DNA of 13,300 nucleotides from UBA2029 sp037447125 (GTDB taxonomy: Bacteria > Chloroflexota > Anaerolineae > Aggregatilineales > Aggregatilineaceae). The translations under genes were made by a program, and so were the position numbers. Below the pieces are notes generated by a model. It was not told the origin of the DNA. It ran no database searches and worked only from the letters and a program-made list of their open reading frames with translations. The stretch is taken from the NCBI GenBank assembly GCA_037447125.1, contig JBBIHG010000088.1, positions 1 through 13,300 on the forward strand, given 5' to 3'. This document shows, piece after piece, positions 1 to 6,320 of the stretch; positions within the stretch are counted from its first letter, which is position 1; the number at the start of each line of letters is the position of its first letter.

Positions 1-353
1 GTCAGCACTTCGCTCTCGTCAATGTAGTCCACACCAATCGCTTCGAGCACCTGCGCCTCGACGAAGTGCCCGATGCGGCACTTGGCCATGACCGGAATGC
101 TGACCGCCGCCATGATGCGCTCGATCAGGCCAGGGTCGCTCATGCGGGCCACGCCGCCGCTGGTGCGAATGTCCGCCGGGACGCGCTCCAGCGCCATGAC
201 GGCGACCGCGCCGGCTTCCTCGGCGATCTGCGCGTGCTCTGGCGTGACCACGTCCATGATCACGCCGCCCTTGAGCATCTGCGCCAGGCCGCGCTTGAGG
301 GCGACCGTGCCCTTCTGCGCGCCGTTGTTGGATGTGGGGGTTTCGTCTGCCAT
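1..353 (-). CDS. pdxS: Pyridoxal 5'-phosphate synthase lyase subunit PdxS, 5' part (cut by window edge)
   Basis: Only the first 117 codons are present; the gene continues beyond base 1. PdxS condenses ribose 5-phosphate, glyceraldehyde 3-phosphate and ammonia (supplied by the glutaminase PdxT) into PLP in the cytoplasm. The reading matches the family very closely: GGVIMDVVTPEHAQIAEEAG near residues 29-48, ALERVPADIR near 54-63, GGVARM at 66-71, MAKCRIGHFVEA at 89-100 and GVDYIDESEVLT at the cut. Asp34 and Lys91 correspond to Bacillus Asp24 and Lys81, the latter forming the first Schiff base with ribose 5-phosphate. The N-terminus is about ten residues longer than in Bacillus. The ATG at 353 has an AAGGAG ribosome site 8 bases upstream. 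The gene lies 60 bp after the hydrolase on the same strand, so co-transcription is possible. pdxT is not visible and would be expected further left. Confidence 0.97.
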   Translation of the reverse strand, partial: MADETPTSNNGAQKGTVALKRGLAQMLKGGVIMDVVTPEHAQIAEEAGAVAVMALERVPADIRTSGGVARMSDPGLIERIMAAVSIPVMAKCRIGHFVEAQVLEAIGVDYIDESEVL

Positions 354-361
354 GTGTCTCT

Positions 362-367
362 CTCCTT
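362..367 (-). promoter_or_regulatory. Ribosome binding site of pdxS
   Basis: On the minus strand the sequence reads AAGGAG with 8 bases to the ATG at 353. This is a strong Shine-Dalgarno site and fixes the pdxS start. Confidence 0.8.
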
Positions 368-413
368 GCGTTGTGTTGCCTGGCTGCGTGCCAGAAGCGA
401 ACAGTGTACCGAC

Positions 414-1733
414 TCAGTGGGCCAGAATCCAGCGGGCGATGTCTTCGATGACCTCAGCGGCGACATTGCCGGGCATCTCGTATTCCGCCGGCGTGATAGG
501 CCCTTCGCCGCTGATGAAGAGATGGTTGAGGTCTGGATACAGCTTGAAGGTCACATCCTCGCGCCCGGCCAGGCCGTCCTGCCAGCCCTGGAAGTCGGCC
601 AGCGTCACCTGATAATCGCGCCCACCCTGCAGGATGAGCATGGGCTGCGCGATCGTCTGGGCCACGCTCACCGGATCGTAGGCGTTCAGGTCCAGCCAAT
701 AGCTGGGAGGCGCGTTGAAGAGCAGCGTCGCCGGGTCGGTGGACGGGTCGACGGCGCGGGTCGCGTCTACCAGGCGCGCGGTTTCGTCCAGCAGACGGGC
801 GCGCTCTTCGTCGGACAGGCTGGTGTCGAGCGCCAGCACGTACTCGACCTGCTCCTGGTAGATGTCGGTGAAGGGGCGCGTGCTGCCCGCCAGGATGACC
901 ACCCCGGCCAGGCCCGCATCGCGGCTGGCGATGCGCGGCGCCACCATCCCGCCCAGGCTGTGCCCCAGCACGAATATCCTGTCCGGATCGATCCCCTCGA
1001 TGCCGCGCAGCAGCCCGACCGCCGTCAGCGCGTCGTCCACCGTTTCGTCGTCCACGGTGAACTCGCCAGCTTCGACCATGGCCGCGCCGTGAACCAGCGT
1101 GCGCTTGTCATAGCGCAGCACGGCGATGCCGTTCGAGGCCAGCCCCCAGGCCAGGTCGCGGAACGGCTTGTTGGGGCCGATAGCCTCGTCGCGGTCGTGG
1201 GGTCCAGAGCCGTGCACCAGCGCCAGCGCGGGGAAGGGTCCCTCCCCGGCGGGTAAGGCCAGCAGGCCGGGCAGCGCCCATTCGCCCATGCCGACGGTGA
1301 CCTCCTGCTCGGTGAAGGCGTCGAGGTCAGCATACGCAGGCACCGTTCCCGGCGCGAAGTGCAGCCCGCCGACCAGGCCCTCGTCACTCACCGCAATGCG
1401 GGCGTCGAGCACCATTTGTTCGAACTGAAGCGTGATCAGAACCACCGTGTAGCCGGGAACAGTCTGCGTACTTGTGCCAAGCTGTCTGTGGAAAGCGCCC
1501 ACCTGCTGTTGCAGCGTGGCCCACGTCTGTTCGAGCGCGGCTGGCGGCAGTGCCCCCAGCATGGTGCTATCGAAGTGCGCGGTCGCCGCCGCAAAGTCGC
1601 CCGCGATCAGGTTGTCGAGCAGCGCCTGGGCGATGGTCTGCGGATCGGTCTGTTCCTGGGCCAGGGCTGGCACTGGCCAGGCCATCACCAGAAGCAGCAC
1701 CAAAGCGATACCGCGCAGCCAAATCAATTTCAC
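414..1733 (-). CDS. Secreted alpha/beta hydrolase with N-terminal DUF3887 domain
   Basis: A 439-residue protein. I chose the GTG at 1733 over an ATG 43 codons upstream because the extra stretch is an Arg-rich, non-domain sequence, while the GTG follows an AGGAGG site and opens a clean signal peptide (KLIWLRG, hydrophobic core, cleavage likely after the ALA near residue 25). Residues about 30-128 resemble DUF3887, an NTF2-like fold seen fused to such hydrolases. From about 150 the alpha/beta hydrolase domain follows: LVHGSGPHDRD at 172-182 (oxyanion region), nucleophile elbow GHSLGG with Ser259, likely acid Asp373 in LQGGRD, and His404 in DLNHLF. The substrate is unknown; relatives are annotated as dienelactone-hydrolase-like or acyl-peptidase-like esterases. 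It acts outside the cytoplasmic membrane. It sits between a MocR regulator and pdxS on the same strand, and has a candidate regulator box in its upstream region. Confidence 0.9.
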   Translation of the reverse strand: MKLIWLRGIALVLLLVMAWPVPALAQEQTDPQTIAQALLDNLIAGDFAAATAHFDSTMLGALPPAALEQTWATLQQQVGAFHRQLGTSTQTVPGYTVVLITLQFEQMVLDARIAVSDEGLVGGLHFAPGTVPAYADLDAFTEQEVTVGMGEWALPGLLALPAGEGPFPALALVHGSGPHDRDEAIGPNKPFRDLAWGLASNGIAVLRYDKRTLVHGAAMVEAGEFTVDDETVDDALTAVGLLRGIEGIDPDRIFVLGHSLGGMVAPRIASRDAGLAGVVILAGSTRPFTDIYQEQVEYVLALDTSLSDEERARLLDETARLVDATRAVDPSTDPATLLFNAPPSYWLDLNAYDPVSVAQTIAQPMLILQGGRDYQVTLADFQGWQDGLAGREDVTFKLYPDLNHLFISGEGPITPAEYEMPGNVAAEVIEDIARWILAH

Positions 1734-1742
1734 GCTCCTTCT

Positions 1743-1748
1743 CCTCCT
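1743..1748 (-). promoter_or_regulatory. Ribosome binding site deciding the GTG start of the hydrolase
   Basis: The minus strand reads AGGAGG, 9 bases before the GTG at 1733. A second AAGGAG (1735-1740) sits only 1 base from the GTG, too close to be the main site. The pair makes the GTG much more likely than the upstream ATG. Confidence 0.75.
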
Positions 1749-1787
1749 AACCGATAGCTTGCGCACGGAGCGCCGTGCCCTTCCATT

Positions 1788-1796
1788 CTTGGTCCT
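1788..1796 (-). promoter_or_regulatory. Candidate MocR-type box upstream of the hydrolase
   Basis: The minus strand reads AGGACCAAG here, identical to the 9 bases on the plus strand at 3360-3368 in front of the MocR gene. It lies 55 bp upstream of the hydrolase start in a 94-bp intergenic gap. It is a single copy, so chance occurrence cannot be excluded. The assignment as an operator is inference from the shared motif and gene order. Confidence 0.35.
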
Positions 1797-1827
1797 TCTT
1801 GCTGTCCAAAAGTGTCTGCCCGCCCCC

Positions 1828-3315
1828 TCACAGGATCGGCGCGCGGCGCACTGCGGGCGCATACGTCTGCCGCCAGGCTTCCCAGGCCGCGCTCAGCCGG
1901 CGGAACCCTTCTTCGATGCGGGCGGGTGGGTGCGCGGCGAAGTTCAGGCGGATGTGACGGCCCCCGCCGCCATCGGTGTAGAAGAGCGTGCCGATGGCGT
2001 AGGCCACCCCATGCTGGATGGCGGTGACGTAAAGCTCGGCGGCGGTCGGCCCATCATCGGGCAGGCGCACCCACAGGTACAGGCCGCCGCTCGGCTCGGC
2101 CCACTGCGACCCCGGCGGCAGGTAGCGCGTCGCCGCCGCGCACGCCGCCGCGCAACGCTCGCGCAGCTCCAGGCGCACGCGGTTGAGGTGCCCCACCAGC
2201 GCCCCGTTGGCCAGGAAGACGTGGATCGCGCGCTGGTTGAGGCCGGGCGTGCAGATGTCCGCCGCCTGCTTGACGCGGGCCAGCCGCTCGCGCAGCGGCC
2301 CGCTGGCGATCACATAGCCGATGCGCGTGCCCGGCAGCAGAATCTTCGAGAAGCCGCTGGTGTGCAGCACCAGCCCACCCTCATCGAGCGCTTTGAGCGG
2401 CGGCGGGGGCGCCCCCCGGTAGCCTAGTTCGTGATAGACCGCGTCCTCCAGCACGGGGATGTTGTGCTGCGCGGCCAGCGCCAGAAGCTGCCGCCGCCAG
2501 TGCAGGGGCATCACCGCGCCCGTCGGATTGTGGAAGGTCGGCGCGGCGTAGATCAGGCCGGGGCGGTGCTCGCGGATGGCGGCTTCGACGGCCTCCAGGC
2601 GCATCCCGTCGCCGTCCACCGGCACGCCGATGGTGCGCACGCGCCGCACGTGCGCGATGTCCAGCAGGCCCAGGTAGGTCGGATTGGCCGTGATCAGCGC
2701 ATCGCCCTCGCCGAGTACCGTCTGTACGACGAGATCGAGCGCCTGCTGCGTCCCGCCGGTGATCAGCACGTCATCGGGCTGGCAGCGGATGCCCAGCGAC
2801 GACACGTACTCGGTCACGCCGGCGCGCAGGGGCGGGTAGCCTTCCGCCTCCTCATAGGCGACCGCCGCCGCGCCGTCGCGGTCCAGCACCAGGTTGAGCG
2901 CGCCGCGCAGCGCCTCCACGGGCAGGAATTCCTCCGGCGGCGCCCCACCGCTGAAAGCGATCACGCCGGGCCGCTCGGCCAGCCGCGTGATCTCGCGCAT
3001 GGAGATGTCCGGCGCGCCGGGGAACTGGCGGGACGCCCCGTCCAGGCTGCGCACGGGCGCGCGCCCGCCGCTGACGTAGGTGCCGCGCCCGGCGTGCGCC
3101 GCGATCAGCCCCTCCGCCTGCAACTGGGCGTAGGCGCTGACCACGCTAATCCGCCCGATGCCAAGCTGGCGGGCCAGGTCGCGCGATGGGGGCAGGCGGT
3201 CGCCGGGGGCCAGACGCCCGCTCTCGATCTGCGCGCGGAAGTGGCGCGCGATCTGCTGGTAGATCGGCTCCAGCGAGTCTTTGACAAGTGTCACGTCGAG
3301 AAAACGGGTTCCCAT
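1828..3315 (-). CDS. MocR/PdxR-type transcriptional regulator (GntR winged helix + aminotransferase-like domain)
   Basis: A 495-residue two-domain protein, typical length for the MocR subfamily. Residues about 13-82 are a GntR winged helix-turn-helix: EPIYQQIARHFRAQIESGRL, LPPSRDLARQLGI and the wing with GRGTYV. Residues about 115-480 are a fold-type I aminotransferase domain retaining PLP contacts: NPTG at 263-266, Asp291 and Tyr294, Schiff-base Lys324 in HTSGFSK, Arg331, and Arg455 in IRLNF. Family knowledge: these proteins bind PLP (or a PLP-amino acid adduct) and control genes such as pdxST or amino acid metabolism. Here pdxS lies two genes downstream on the same strand, which favours a PdxR-like role, although PdxR is more often divergent from pdxST. 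A real aminotransferase activity cannot be excluded because the catalytic residues are intact. No good Shine-Dalgarno precedes the ATG at 3315; a GTG seven codons downstream is an alternative start. Confidence 0.93.
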   Translation of the reverse strand: MGTRFLDVTLVKDSLEPIYQQIARHFRAQIESGRLAPGDRLPPSRDLARQLGIGRISVVSAYAQLQAEGLIAAHAGRGTYVSGGRAPVRSLDGASRQFPGAPDISMREITRLAERPGVIAFSGGAPPEEFLPVEALRGALNLVLDRDGAAAVAYEEAEGYPPLRAGVTEYVSSLGIRCQPDDVLITGGTQQALDLVVQTVLGEGDALITANPTYLGLLDIAHVRRVRTIGVPVDGDGMRLEAVEAAIREHRPGLIYAAPTFHNPTGAVMPLHWRRQLLALAAQHNIPVLEDAVYHELGYRGAPPPPLKALDEGGLVLHTSGFSKILLPGTRIGYVIASGPLRERLARVKQAADICTPGLNQRAIHVFLANGALVGHLNRVRLELRERCAAACAAATRYLPPGSQWAEPSGGLYLWVRLPDDGPTAAELYVTAIQHGVAYAIGTLFYTDGGGGRHIRLNFAAHPPARIEEGFRRLSAAWEAWRQTYAPAVRRAPIL

Positions 3316-3329
3316 GCTTCAATGGTAAC

Positions 3330-3366
3330 AGGACCATAGGGCCGCGTACAGGGCCAATTAGGACCA
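3330..3366. promoter_or_regulatory. Candidate MocR operator: four AGG(A/G)CC boxes upstream of the regulator gene
   Basis: On the plus strand AGGACCA occurs at 3330-3336 and 3360-3366, exactly 30 bp apart (about three helical turns), with AGGGCC at 3338-3343 and 3350-3355 between them. The array lies 15-51 bp in front of the MocR start. MocR regulators are known to bind short direct or inverted repeats near their own promoters, so autoregulation is plausible. The repeats are seen; their function is inferred. Confidence 0.45.
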
Positions 3367-3422
3367 AGAGCGAAGGAGTGGACTGCACGGACGCCTGTCA
3401 TGACGGGAGCAACTGCTTGAAG

Positions 3423-3624
3423 CGCCGAGACGCAGAAGGTTTACCTCACCCCCAGCCTCGCTTCGCTCGGCTTGCCCCCTCTCCATGCATGGAGAGGGGG
3501 CGTCGAGGCGCGCCAGCGCCGAGCGGGGGTGAGGTAAACTGCTGGATTTCGCAAAGTTTTCCGATTCTACTGAGCAGAATTGTGGGGACTCTTCGCTGAT
3601 CTCCGCGCCCTCTGCGCCTCGGCG
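3423..3624. repeat. Intergenic repeat element with 17-bp imperfect terminal inverted repeats
   Basis: This fills most of the 334-bp gene-free stretch 3316-3649. The left end (3423-3439, CGCCGAGACGCAGAAGG) and the complement of the right end (3608-3624) match at 15 of 17 positions. Inside lie a nested palindrome (3439-3539) and about 65 bp of spacer containing a small ATTCT/AGAAT inverted repeat. The terminal motif resembles the 'GCGCCTCTGCGTCTCTGCGG' kind of dispersed intergenic repeat I associate with several bacterial phyla. There is no coding content beyond accidental open frames, and no transposase. It may be a MITE-like or REP-like non-coding element. Whether 3423-3624 is one unit or two adjacent repeats cannot be decided from one copy. 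Confidence 0.6.
3439..3539. repeat. Nested palindrome: 15-bp perfect arms around a 26-bp perfect palindrome
   Basis: The arms GTTTACCTCACCCCC (3439-3453) and its exact complement (3525-3539) enclose a perfect 26-bp palindrome at 3475-3500 centred on CCATGCATGG. Between arm and centre are smaller self-complementary stretches (CTCGCTTCGCTCGG on the left). The RNA or extruded DNA could form a cruciform or branched hairpin, and it may also act as a transcription stop for the glycosyltransferase genes whose 3' end is at 3650. A related but shorter copy occurs at 13240-13272. Confidence 0.8.
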
Positions 3625-3649
3625 GTGATGTTCTGGCAAGCGCCAGTCT

Positions 3650-4867
3650 CTACTGCGCCCGCCGCCCGCGCCGCTCGGCAATGATCGCGCTGTAGAGGGC
3701 CTCGTACTGGTCGGCGACGCGCTGCCAGGTGAAGTGCGCCTCGATCAACTGACGCCCGGCCCGGCGCAGCGCCTGTCGCTGCCGCTGGTCATCCAGCAGG
3801 CCCAGCACGGCGTTGGCCAGTTCCTCGTCCGTCTCGCCGAAGAGGACATGCTCGCCGGGCGTGACCGGGATGCCATCGCAGCTCAGCGGCGTGGCGACGA
3901 CGGGCATGCCCATGGCCAGCGCCTCCAGCACCTTGTTCTTGATCCCCGCGCCCAGCCGCAGCGGGCTGACAAAGATCAACGCCCCCGCGAAGTAAGGGCG
4001 GATGTCCGGCACGTGCCCGGTGACGGCGACAGCCTCAGAGGCGCAGGCCAGCAGCGCCGGCGGCGGATTGCCACCCACCAGCATCAGCCGCGCCGCCGGG
4101 ACGCGCGCCTGCACGCGCGGGAAGATGTCGCGGGCCAGGCGCAGCGCCGCGTCGAGGTTGGGCGCGTAATCGTAATTGCCGCTGAACAACAGGACCGGCT
4201 CCTCCGGCTCGTAACCGGTCGGGATGAAGTAATCCACGTCCACGCCATTGGGGATGGTCACCAGGGACGTGCGCGGGTTGAGGGTGTGCAGGGCTTCCGC
4301 GTCGCGGTCGGTGAGGACGACCGTGCGGTCGAAGCCCTCGAACATCCAGCTTTCGAAGCCGCGCGCCAGGCGCTGCTGCAGCCCTGTGACCAGCCGCGCC
4401 CTGAAGCCGCGCGCTTCAGCAGCGGCCCGCTCCAGCCACAGGCTGTACGACTCGTAGGGGACGATCAGGTTGGGCACTGCTCGCACCAGGTCGCGGAACT
4501 CGTAGACGTGCACGCCGCCGAACAGGTGGGCGACATCACAGCCGCGCGTCTCCAGCAGGCGGGTAGCGGCGCGCCACATCTCCGGCGACCAGCTCGCCTC
4601 GGCTCGCGCAGGGAAGCGACTCGCCGGGCGGGCGTTGCGCCACAGCAGGTTGGGCAGCGACCGGCGTGGCTCAGGGATGAGCTGCACACTGCGGAACAGG
4701 TGCTCATAGCGCGGCACGTCGGCCAGGTCCTCGGGCTGCTGGTAGTAGGCCAGCAGGTCAATCAGGTGGTACCGCCCGGCTAGTTCCTGGGCGAGATGGT
4801 AGATGATCAGGCTGTCGCCACGATAGAGCGGGAAGGGTGGGCAGCGCGAGATGAGCAGGATGTCCAT
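3650..4867 (-). CDS. GT4-type glycosyltransferase (PEP-CTERM/XrtA sugar-transferase-like)
   Basis: A 405-residue GT-B fold protein that moves a sugar from a nucleotide-sugar donor to a cytoplasmic glycan or lipid acceptor. The N-terminal acceptor domain starts with MDILLISRCPPFPLYRGDS, with the conserved Pro/Gly loop of family 4 enzymes. The linker carries VTIPNGVDVDYF at 203-214. The C-terminal donor domain has LLFSGNYDYAPNLDA at 226-240, VTGHVPDIRPYF at 282-293, and the signature SPLRLGAGIKNKVLEALAMGMPVVAT at 301-326, in which Arg304, Lys310 and Glu315 would contact the donor. This pattern resembles the sugar transferase subgroup annotated next to PEP-CTERM/exosortase systems, but no exosortase genes are in the window. 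The start lies 9 bp after the stop of the upstream glycosyltransferase, with no clear ribosome site, so translational coupling is likely. Donor and acceptor are unknown. Confidence 0.9.
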   Translation of the reverse strand: MDILLISRCPPFPLYRGDSLIIYHLAQELAGRYHLIDLLAYYQQPEDLADVPRYEHLFRSVQLIPEPRRSLPNLLWRNARPASRFPARAEASWSPEMWRAATRLLETRGCDVAHLFGGVHVYEFRDLVRAVPNLIVPYESYSLWLERAAAEARGFRARLVTGLQQRLARGFESWMFEGFDRTVVLTDRDAEALHTLNPRTSLVTIPNGVDVDYFIPTGYEPEEPVLLFSGNYDYAPNLDAALRLARDIFPRVQARVPAARLMLVGGNPPPALLACASEAVAVTGHVPDIRPYFAGALIFVSPLRLGAGIKNKVLEALAMGMPVVATPLSCDGIPVTPGEHVLFGETDEELANAVLGLLDDQRQRQALRRAGRQLIEAHFTWQRVADQYEALYSAIIAERRGRRAQ

Positions 4868-4876
4868 GGCTGTGAG

Positions 4877-6034
4877 TTATACCAGGCTCTCGACCAGGCG
4901 CGAAAACTGCGCCGCGTAGCCCGCCGCCGTGTAGCGATCCAGGACGCGCGCCCGCCCCGCCGCGCCCAGTCGCGCGCGCAGCGCCGGGTCGCGCAGCAGC
5001 GCGATCACGCGCCCGGCCAGGGCATCGGGCGCGTCCGGCGGGACGAGGAAGCCCGTCTCGCCGTCAACGACCGTCTCTGCCGGGCCGCCATTGTCCATGC
5101 TGACCACCGGGCGGCTCATGGCCATGCTCTCCAGGTGCACCATGCCCAGGGACTCGAAGCGCGACGGGCAGACGATCACATCCGCGGCGGCGACAACCTG
5201 GCGTGCGTCGTCCCAGAAGCCGAGATAGGTAAGGCGCTCGCGCAGGATCGGGTCGGACTGCACGGCGTCGAGGATGGCCCGCTTATAGGCTTCGTCCTTG
5301 CCCACGCCGAAGACGTTCTCGCCGGCCACGACAAAGCGCGCCTCCGGCACCTGCGCGGCGACGTGGCGAGCCATCGCCTGGAAGACATCGTGCCCCTTGA
5401 CGCGCTGGAAGCGGGCGATCATGCCCACCAGTGGGGCGTCCGGCCCGACGCCCAGCCGCGCGCGCACTGGCGATCCGTCCACGCCAGGGTGGAAGTGGTC
5501 AGGGTCCACGCCGGGCACAAGCACAGGGACGCGCTCCGCCGTCAGGAACGATCCCGATGCGGCCAGCCAGCGGTCGCGCACCGCCTGGGTGATGGCGATG
5601 ATCTGCGTCACCTCCGTCCGGAAGAAGCGGCGCTGCCAGGGCCGGGCCGGGAACCACCAGCCCATCGCATTCCAGATGACGGGCACGCCCGCCGCCCGCG
5701 CCGCCGCCGCCGCGAAGGGCAGCGAGTGGTAGTCGCTGTGGATGGCGTGAATGCCCTGCGCGCGGACCAGGTCCGCCAGCCGCCGGGCGACCGGCAAGCG
5801 CGTCCAGATCGCCGGAACGAACCAAGCCGTCGCGCCGCGATAGGGCAGCAGGTGGGCCGTCACGCCGAGGGCGCGCGCTGCTTCGGGCAGCCCTCCCTCG
5901 CGCGGGCAGACCAGGTGGAGCCGCCAGCGACGGCGGTCGAGCGCGCCCATCAGGTTGAGTTGGACGCTCTCACCGCCGCCCAACCCGCTGTAGGCGGAGA
6001 CGAAGAGCAGATGGCGCAGGGGTGCGTCGGTCAT
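4877..6034 (-). CDS. GT4-family glycosyltransferase
   Basis: A 385-residue GT-B enzyme, normal length for family 4. The N-terminal domain opens with LLFVSAYSGLGGGESVQLN (9-27), whose Gly-rich loop is typical of the acceptor domain. The linker is VLVPGVDPDHF (171-181). The donor domain shows VGMIARFQRVKGHD (203-215) with the conserved Arg208 and Lys213, YLGFWDDARQVVAAADVIVCPS (270-291), and the EX7E motif from Glu294 to Glu302 in ESLGMVHLE, followed by the NGGPAETVVDGETGFLV loop (315-331). It is the first gene of a two-gene unit with the glycosyltransferase at 3650-4867. A role in exopolysaccharide or cell-surface glycan assembly is the usual expectation; the sugar is unknown. The start follows only a weak GGAG. 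Confidence 0.93.
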   Translation of the reverse strand: MTDAPLRHLLFVSAYSGLGGGESVQLNLMGALDRRRWRLHLVCPREGGLPEAARALGVTAHLLPYRGATAWFVPAIWTRLPVARRLADLVRAQGIHAIHSDYHSLPFAAAAARAAGVPVIWNAMGWWFPARPWQRRFFRTEVTQIIAITQAVRDRWLAASGSFLTAERVPVLVPGVDPDHFHPGVDGSPVRARLGVGPDAPLVGMIARFQRVKGHDVFQAMARHVAAQVPEARFVVAGENVFGVGKDEAYKRAILDAVQSDPILRERLTYLGFWDDARQVVAAADVIVCPSRFESLGMVHLESMAMSRPVVSMDNGGPAETVVDGETGFLVPPDAPDALAGRVIALLRDPALRARLGAAGRARVLDRYTAAGYAAQFSRLVESLV

Positions 6035-6078
6035 GGGTCGGGCGAATCTCCGGGGAGCGAACGATCAGGCACAGCGGT

Positions 6079-6084
6079 ATTGTA
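6079..6084 (-). promoter_or_regulatory. Candidate -10 element for the glycosyltransferase pair
   Basis: The minus strand reads TACAAT, five of six bases matching the sigma-70 -10 consensus, 44 bp upstream of the start at 6034. No good -35 box is seen at 16-18 bp spacing. Confidence 0.35.
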
Positions 6085-6144
6085 GCGCAGATCGGGTCGC
6101 CTCGCGGGACGCTCTGGCGGCGGAGTCCTGGCCTCAGCCCAGCC

Positions 6145-6172
6145 TTGAAAAGCGGCCCTGGCGTGGTAAACT
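6145..6172 (+). promoter_or_regulatory. Sigma-70-like promoter of the tRNA-Arg gene
   Basis: TTGAAA at 6145-6150 and TAAACT at 6167-6172 are separated by 16 bp. The second box ends 12 bp before the mature tRNA 5' end, which leaves a very short leader as expected for a tRNA transcript. Confidence 0.65.
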
Positions 6173-6184
6173 ACCTGCACACAG

Positions 6185-6257
6185 GCCCCCGTAGCTCAGA
6201 GGATAGAGCGCAGGTTTCCTAAACCTGGCGTCGGCGGTTCAAATCCGTCCGGGGGTA
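6185..6257 (+). tRNA. tRNA-Arg (anticodon CCU)
   Basis: The full cloverleaf can be folded by eye in 73 bases. Acceptor GCCCCCG pairs with CGGGGGT (one G-U at the tip) and the discriminator is A6257. The D arm is GCTC/GAGC, and the anticodon stem CAGGT/ACCTG encloses the loop TTCCTAA with anticodon CCT. The variable loop is GCGTC, and the T stem GGCGG/CCGTC encloses TTCAAAT. CCU reads the arginine codon AGG. The 3' CCA is not encoded (the next bases are CTG), so it would be added by nucleotidyltransferase. It has its own promoter and a following palindrome, so it is a single-gene unit. Confidence 0.97.
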
Positions 6258-6272
6258 CTGGCAGGCAAAGAG

Positions 6273-6296
6273 AACCGGCAGCGCGCGCTGCCGGTT
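6273..6296 (+). terminator. Palindrome after tRNA-Arg, likely terminator
   Basis: A perfect 24-bp palindrome (AACCGGCAGCGC and its complement) begins 15 bp after the tRNA. It is followed by TCTGCTTGG, only a weak T-run. Its position between the tRNA and the convergent DUF47 gene (ending at 6321) fits a bidirectional terminator. Confidence 0.6.
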
Positions 6297-6320
6297 TCTG
6301 CTTGGCGGCAAACACGGCTG

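Noticed and set aside
380..394. CTGGC/GCCAG hairpin between the hydrolase and pdxS as a terminator
   Set aside because: The stem is only 5 bp and no T-run follows on either strand.
66..1256. A 396-codon plus-strand frame covering pdxS and the hydrolase
   Set aside because: The product is low-complexity Arg/His/Ala-rich sequence, and both minus-strand genes show clear family motifs over the same bases.
1734..1862. The 43-codon N-terminal extension of the hydrolase frame from an ATG at 1862
   Set aside because: It overlaps the end of the MocR gene, is Arg-rich, and would bury the signal peptide. The GTG at 1733 has a strong ribosome site.
3423..3624. A CRISPR-like array or an insertion sequence
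   Set aside because: There is symmetry but no regularly spaced direct repeats with spacers, and no transposase frame.
3288..3681. Open frames on both strands in the intergenic stretch, including a 107-codon minus-strand frame
   Set aside because: They run straight through the palindromic repeat and translate its inverted arms; no ribosome site or family resemblance.
4796..6085. A 429-codon plus-strand frame across the glycosyltransferase genes
   Set aside because: It is antisense to a textbook GT4 enzyme, has no domain signature and shadow-type composition.
6185..6257. tRNA-Arg as an integration site of a mobile element
   Set aside because: No integrase, no repeat of the tRNA 3' end within the window, and ordinary housekeeping genes on both sides.
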